From: an uncultured Myxococcales bacterium
GTDB lineage: Bacteria > Myxococcota_A > UBA9042
Direction: 5' to 3'
Assembly: GCA_937915965.1 (NCBI GenBank)
Contig: CALGHC010000541.1
Location: 1-10,003, forward strand
Length of the DNA: 10,003 bases
In this document: in pieces, positions 6,296 through 10,003 of the stretch
Numbering within the stretch: position 1 is the first letter of the stretch
Layout of the letters: each line of letters starts with the position of its first letter
Notes under the pieces: generated by a model
Databases searched by the model: none
Seen by the model: only the letters and a program-made list of their open reading frames with translations
Told to the model about the DNA's origin: nothing
Made by a program: the position numbers and the translations under genes

Positions 6296-6298
6296 CGA

Positions 6299-8053
6299 AT
6301 GGGGTTGGACACCAACCGGGTCCTACGTGTCGGCGTCGTGTACCGCGGCCAGATCCTGGCCGAACGCGTGCTCGAGAAGCGTTCCGACGTGTCGGTGGGC
6401 CTGCGCCCTGATTCCACCGTTCAGATCAGCGCCCAGGACCACCCAGACTTCCCCGCTTCGATCCCGGTGGCGCTGATCCACAAGGGAAGCTACTACGTGG
6501 TTCTGCCCAAGGACCCGAACGCCCAGGTGAACCTGCGCGGCGGGCCATCGGGCAGCCAAGGAATCACGGCCAAAGACGTCGTTGAGATCCGCGGGCAGCG
6601 CTGCGCCTCCATTGACGGCTTCACCGGTGGCTCTCTGGCGTTGCCTGACGTCATCGTTATGTTCCAGTTCGTGCGCAGCGACGCCGTGCCAACGGTTACG
6701 CACGAGCAGGTCGTGCTGCGCATTGGCCTTGTGCATGAGCAACGGCTGCTATCGGATCGCATGTACGAAGCGGGCCAGAAGGTCAGCATCGGCACGTCTA
6801 CCAAGGACACGATCGTCCTACCGGACATCGAGTACGCCGGCCCCACGGCTGTCTTTGACGCGCGCAACGGCAACAACGTGAGGTGCAGCCTGCCGGTCAA
6901 CGGCAAGCTGCGGGTTGCGGTCGGTGGAACGCCACTCGATCAGGCCGATCTCATCAAGAAGGGCTTGGCCCGCCAGTCCGGTGAGACAGTCGAGCTCAAG
7001 CTACAGATGAAGTCGCGCGGCCGGGTCTCGCTGGGCCCCTACACGCTCCTCTTCCAGGTGTTGCGGCGGACGGTCACGGTGCCGGTGATGCCGCGCAAGT
7101 CCGTGTTTGGGCAGATGATCTCGCCGTTGGTCGCCGATCCCGTCTGGAGCATGAGCTTCATGCTCAGCTTCCTGCTTCTGGGCGCGTTTGTCGGTCAGGC
7201 TGTCATCTTCCAGAGGACAACGGGCAAGTATCTTGGCAGGCAGCGGCTGGAAGAGCAGATCTCGATAGGCACGTATGAGGTCCTCATCGAGGAGCGAACC
7301 GAGCCGGAGCCCGAGAAGGTCCAAGACGTCAAGAGCGAAAAGGCCAAGGAAGAAGAGGCCAAGGAGCTCAAGGATACCACCAAGAAGCCGGCCAAGGTCG
7401 AGAAGCCTCAGTCGACCGGCAAGACCATCGATCCGGAGGAAAAACGTCGCAACGCCCGCGCCCAGGCGATGAAGAAGACGATCGCGGGCGCGTTCGGAGG
7501 CACGGCCTCCACGAAGATGTTTGGCGCCGCTGGCGAAGGCGAGGAGGGCGACGTGATCGCCAAGACCTTCGGCGGCGCTGGTGGAGCCGATGGTGACGAT
7601 CCGTCCGCCAACGCGGGGCTCAATATCGCCAACGGCGGCGGTGGTACGGTCGAGCGCGTCAAAACCGGAAAGATCAAGGGCTTTGGCGATCGCGAGAAGA
7701 CCGTCGTTCAGAACGTCCAGAAGGTCGAGAAGAAGATCAACATCTCGTTAGACGCCAGCGGTCTGGAAGGTGGGGGCAGCGACAAGCAAGGCGTCGCACG
7801 GATCATCTCGCGCAAGAACAGCGCGATCCAGCGATGCTACGAGAACGCATTGCGCGCCAACCCCGGTCTGAGCGGCAAGGTCACCGTTCGGTTTGTCGTT
7901 GGTACCGCCGGTACCGTCACGACGGTCACGGTGCTGGGCGCGTCTGGTGGGTTCGCCAGCTGCATCCAGGGCAAGTTCAAGGCGATCCGAGGTCTGCCGC
8001 TGCTGCCGTCGCCGCAGAGCTTCGTCCAGAGCTACGTTTTCACAAAGAGTTGA
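6299..8053 (+). CDS. AgmX/PglI-type TonB-like protein with two FHA-like modules (paralogue 2)
   Basis: The 584-aa protein has the same layout as its upstream neighbour: beta module 1 (about 8-126), module 2 (about 137-256, with VSIGTSTKDTIVL at 162-174), a transmembrane helix (282-304), a Lys/Glu-rich linker (EEEAKELKDTTKKPAKVEKP), a conserved block starting KKTIAGAF at 392, and the AgmX/PglI C-terminal domain at 497-584 with Cys513 and Cys555. The C-terminal domain is identical to paralogue 1 at 78 of 88 positions, while the N-terminal modules and linker are much more diverged. The linker lacks the PPP run of paralogue 1. A TonB-like envelope role anchored in the inner membrane is inferred; with the usual topology the beta modules would be cytoplasmic and the AgmX domain periplasmic. 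The ATG at 6299 has GGAGG 10 nt upstream; its in-frame upstream codons are closed by TAG at 6293. Confidence 0.88.
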   Translation: MGLDTNRVLRVGVVYRGQILAERVLEKRSDVSVGLRPDSTVQISAQDHPDFPASIPVALIHKGSYYVVLPKDPNAQVNLRGGPSGSQGITAKDVVEIRGQRCASIDGFTGGSLALPDVIVMFQFVRSDAVPTVTHEQVVLRIGLVHEQRLLSDRMYEAGQKVSIGTSTKDTIVLPDIEYAGPTAVFDARNGNNVRCSLPVNGKLRVAVGGTPLDQADLIKKGLARQSGETVELKLQMKSRGRVSLGPYTLLFQVLRRTVTVPVMPRKSVFGQMISPLVADPVWSMSFMLSFLLLGAFVGQAVIFQRTTGKYLGRQRLEEQISIGTYEVLIEERTEPEPEKVQDVKSEKAKEEEAKELKDTTKKPAKVEKPQSTGKTIDPEEKRRNARAQAMKKTIAGAFGGTASTKMFGAAGEGEEGDVIAKTFGGAGGADGDDPSANAGLNIANGGGGTVERVKTGKIKGFGDREKTVVQNVQKVEKKINISLDASGLEGGGSDKQGVARIISRKNSAIQRCYENALRANPGLSGKVTVRFVVGTAGTVTTVTVLGASGGFASCIQGKFKAIRGLPLLPSPQSFVQSYVFTKS

Positions 8054-8098
8054 GCGACTGTTCGGGACGTCGACGGCAGACCGAGCGCAACAGCGACG

Positions 8099-8118
8099 GT
8101 CGCCGCGCGCGCGGTGAC
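8099..8118 (+). other. GC-rich hairpin between paralogue 2 and coaE
   Basis: GTCGCCGC (8099-8106) pairs with GCGGTGAC (8111-8118) through eight pairs (one G-T) around a 4-nt loop, 46 nt after the paralogue 2 stop. It is followed by GAGCTTTGCTG, not a real T-tract. It may be a weak terminator or simply chance in alternating GC sequence. No promoter was seen before coaE, so readthrough from paralogue 2 is possible. Confidence 0.3.
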
Positions 8119-8152
8119 GAGCTTTGCTGCCGGACGTCCGATCCGCACCCGT

Positions 8153-8157
8153 GGAGG
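8153..8157 (+). promoter_or_regulatory. Shine-Dalgarno site deciding the coaE GTG start
   Basis: GGAGG ends 7 nt before GTG 8165-8167, an optimal distance. The upstream in-frame GTG at 8114 has no comparable site. Confidence 0.8.
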
Positions 8158-8164
8158 CGGCCTC

Positions 8165-8773
8165 GTGACCCTCGTGCTCGGCATCACCGGCGGGATCGCG
8201 AGCGGCAAATCGACCGTCTCTGCGCTCTTTGAGGCCAACGGCGCCGAGCTTGTTGACGCCGATCGCATCGCCCGCGAGGTCGTCCAGCAGGGCAGTCCGG
8301 GCCTGCGCGACGTCGTCGCGGCGTTCGGCGCCGCGGTCCTGAGCGCCGACGGAAGCCTGGACCGCAAGGCGTTGGGCGCGCTCGTATTCTCAGATCGCGC
8401 AGCACGCACCACCCTCGAGGCTTTGCTCCACCCGCGCATCCTCAGCGAGGTCGGGCGGCGCCTGGCCGACGCTCGCAGCCACCGATTGCCGCTGGTCGTG
8501 CTTGACGCCGCTCTGCTCGTCGAGATGGGCTTGCACCGTCACTGCGACCGCGTCCTTGTGGTCACCGCTCCGGTCGAGGCCCGAATCGCTCGAATTCACC
8601 GCCGCGACGGTCTGCCCGCCGAAGCAGCTGCCGCGCGCATCGCGGCCCAGGCGACCGACGCCGAGCGCCGCGCCGTGGCCGACCACGTGATCGACAACGA
8701 CGCTGGGCTCGACGCGCTGCGCGCGGCCTTCGCGGGCCTGTGGCCGCAGTTCGAGCCGTTGCTGCGGCCCTGA
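8165..8773 (+). CDS. coaE: Dephospho-CoA kinase
   Basis: CoaE phosphorylates the 3'-hydroxyl of dephospho-CoA with ATP, the last step of coenzyme A synthesis, in the cytosol. The protein has 202 aa, normal for the family. Residues 6-17 (GITGGIASGKST) are the P-loop; VDADRIAREVV at 30-40 is the substrate-side motif; HPRI follows in the central helix region; VVLDAALLVEMGL precedes a D-RVLVV strand; the lid region reads RIHRRDGLPAEAAAARIAAQ; and DHVIDND is the closing motif. The usual Pro in the PLLxE element is Ala here (AALLVE). I chose GTG 8165 because GGAGG lies 7 nt upstream (8153-8157) and it puts the P-loop at the canonical distance; an in-frame GTG at 8114 would add 17 residues unlike the family. 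Confidence 0.96.
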   Translation: MTLVLGITGGIASGKSTVSALFEANGAELVDADRIAREVVQQGSPGLRDVVAAFGAAVLSADGSLDRKALGALVFSDRAARTTLEALLHPRILSEVGRRLADARSHRLPLVVLDAALLVEMGLHRHCDRVLVVTAPVEARIARIHRRDGLPAEAAAARIAAQATDAERRAVADHVIDNDAGLDALRAAFAGLWPQFEPLLRP

Positions 8774-8875
8774 GCGCCCTCCCGCCTCGCTTTGCATCGC
8801 CACGCTGACGCTTGCCAATCGCACCGCCCCTGTGAGAAGCAGGTCCGCAAAGCAGGGGCAGGTACGCCATCTGCT

Positions 8876-8880
8876 GGAGG
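8876..8880 (+). promoter_or_regulatory. Shine-Dalgarno site deciding the SDR start
   Basis: GGAGG ends 5 nt before ATG 8886-8888. This fixes the start against an in-frame GTG at 8832 that would add 18 residues. The preceding 112-nt gap after coaE holds no clear promoter; a 7-bp inverted repeat, GCCCCTG/CAGGGGC (8826-8832, 8853-8859), lies just upstream. Confidence 0.8.
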
Positions 8881-8885
8881 ATCGC

Positions 8886-9983
8886 ATGAGTCAGCCACGG
8901 CCGGTCGCCAGCGACGACGCCAGCCGCAAGGTCCTGGTGACCGGCTTCCCGATCTTCTTGGCTCGCCGCCTGATCCGTGAGCTGGTCGCCGGCGGAGACG
9001 AAGTCTGGATTCTGACCCGTGACAAGTTCCACCCTGAAGCAGACCAGTTCGCGGCCCGCCTCAACGCGGAGTTTGGCGCCGGAACAACGCAGCGCGTTCA
9101 TTGTCTGGTGGGCGACATTCTGTGCATCGATCTCGGTCTGACCGGCGACCAGGTTCGCGCGCTGCACGACGAGATCGAAGAAGTCCACCACATGGCGGCC
9201 ATCCAGTATCTGGGCCTTGAAGGCGCCAAGATGCGCGCGGTGAACATCGACGGTCTGCGTGAGGTGCTCGAGTTCTGCTTGGGCATCCGACGCTTGCGCC
9301 GCCTCTGCCACTGGTCGACCGCCTTCGTCGCCGGCGCCCGCAGCGGCACGGTCCATGAGCACGAGCTGATGGTCGGTCAGCGGTTCCGCAACGGCTACGA
9401 AGAGACGAAGGCCGCCGCAGAGGTGCTCGCCCGCCACGCCATGGACAAGCTGCCGATCACCGTGGTGCGGCCACCGATCATCGTTGGCGACGCCGAGAGC
9501 GGGGAGATTCAGCGCTTCGATGGTCCCTACCTGTTGATGAACGCGATCGTCAACGCTCCGGCAAATGTCGCCGTGCCGCTGCCCGGTCGCGGCCGCTACC
9601 CGCTGCACGTTGTGCCTGCCGACTACGCCGTGCGCGCGGGGTGCTACCTGGCGCGCCACCCGGCCACGGAGTCGGGCACCTTTCACCTCGTCGATCCTCA
9701 CCCTTTGACCGCTCGGCAGTTTTTCGACGCGGTCGCAGACGCCGCAGGTCGGCCGCGCCCCCAGGTCTTCCTGCCTGGTGGCTTCGCTCGGGCGGTGCTC
9801 AAGTTGCCGGGACTGGGACGTCTGGCGCGTCAGGAGCGCACCTTCCTGGAATGGTTCGACACCGACATTCGCTTCGACAATCGCGAGGCAGCCCGCCTGC
9901 TCGACGCGAGCGGTCTCACCTGTCCCCCCGTGCCCGCGTACGTCGACGTGCTCGTCCGCTTCCTGAGGGAATTCACACGTTAG
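8886..9983 (+). CDS. Extended SDR oxidoreductase, acyl/thioester-reductase-like
   Basis: The 365-aa protein is an extended short-chain dehydrogenase of the NAD-dependent epimerase/NAD_binding_4 (fatty acyl-CoA or thioester reductase-like) group. Visible elements: first strand and turn VLVTGFPIFLARRL (16-29), GDI at 76-78, VHHMAA at 100-105, N120 in VNIDG, WSTAFVAG with catalytic S144/T145, YEETK with Y171 and K175 as the YxxxK pair, and RPPIIVGD at 195-202. The nucleotide-binding turn is TGFPIFLA where TGxxGFxG is usual, so two glycines are replaced by Ile and Ala. The later HVVPADYAVRA and GTFHLVDPHPLTARQFFDAV segments are typical of the substrate-domain end. It is complete (TAG 9981-9983). 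Substrate is unknown; an acyl or polyketide-like thioester is possible. It lies 112 nt after coaE, on the same strand, with no clear promoter between. Confidence 0.85.
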   Translation: MSQPRPVASDDASRKVLVTGFPIFLARRLIRELVAGGDEVWILTRDKFHPEADQFAARLNAEFGAGTTQRVHCLVGDILCIDLGLTGDQVRALHDEIEEVHHMAAIQYLGLEGAKMRAVNIDGLREVLEFCLGIRRLRRLCHWSTAFVAGARSGTVHEHELMVGQRFRNGYEETKAAAEVLARHAMDKLPITVVRPPIIVGDAESGEIQRFDGPYLLMNAIVNAPANVAVPLPGRGRYPLHVVPADYAVRAGCYLARHPATESGTFHLVDPHPLTARQFFDAVADAAGRPRPQVFLPGGFARAVLKLPGLGRLARQERTFLEWFDTDIRFDNREAARLLDASGLTCPPVPAYVDVLVRFLREFTR

Positions 9984-10003
9984 GCTGCTCTATGTGTGCT
10001 CCG

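Larger units (their letters stand above)
5908..6298. other. 391-bp spacer between the two AgmX-like paralogues
   Basis: The spacer begins with a short palindrome GCCTGCGCAGGC (5913-5924) and a strong terminator-like hairpin (5935-5980). About 150 nt without recognisable signals follow (roughly 5985-6130), then a TTGACA promoter candidate (6136-6164) and a ~128-nt leader with a 22-codon open frame (6227-6295). The spacer shows that the two paralogues are probably separate transcription units and not one operon. Confidence 0.75.

Noticed and set aside
8114..8164. Upstream GTG start for coaE
   Set aside because: It adds 17 residues before the canonical CoaE N-terminus and lacks the GGAGG found before GTG 8165.
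8791..8859. Overlapping inverted repeats GCTTTGC/GCAAAGC (8791-8797, 8847-8853) and GCCCCTG/CAGGGGC (8826-8832, 8853-8859), suggesting alternative folds before the SDR
   Set aside because: Stems are only 7 bp with long loops in GC-rich DNA; no terminator or known riboswitch pattern goes with them.

Overview
The window is GC-rich, densely coding DNA with strong third-position GC. Two genes carry the AgmX/PglI C-terminal (TonB-like) domain, and there are also a large unclassified lipoprotein and several GTG or Shine-Dalgarno-led starts. Together these point to Myxococcota (the former myxobacterial Deltaproteobacteria) or a close relative. No rRNA gene gives a firmer placement, and I see no tRNA, CRISPR array, transposase or phage gene. 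This looks like chromosomal core plus lineage-specific DNA, not a mobile island.

Left part, minus strand (98-3778). From a promoter near 3829-3858 the order of transcription is: a large predicted lipoprotein (588 aa), ribH (lumazine synthase), nusB (antitermination factor with a long repeat tail), and a free-standing peptidase-M17 N-terminal domain protein. The last three are tightly packed: 9 nt between ribH and nusB, and a 4-nt stop/start overlap between nusB and the M17_N gene. The lipoprotein gene ends 52 nt before ribH and may be co-transcribed.

Middle, a divergent 377-bp spacer (3779-4155) carries a promoter for each direction and a (GCC)7 tract between them.

Right part, plus strand (4156-9983). 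Two tandem paralogues of 583 and 584 aa share one unusual architecture: two successive FHA-like beta modules, one transmembrane helix, a charged and Gly-rich linker with a conserved block, and an AgmX/PglI TonB-like C-terminal domain with two conserved cysteines. Each has its own TTGACA-type promoter and a long leader, and a strong hairpin separates them. They are followed by coaE (dephospho-CoA kinase, GTG start) and an extended-SDR oxidoreductase of the acyl/thioester-reductase-like group.

Housekeeping functions (riboflavin, transcription antitermination, CoA) are interleaved with envelope proteins. The most unusual content is the tandem pair of FHA-like/TonB-like trans-envelope proteins, and a divergent lipoprotein whose middle region resembles a catalytically dead caspase/CHAT-type fold. 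Functional links between these envelope proteins are inferred from adjacency only.
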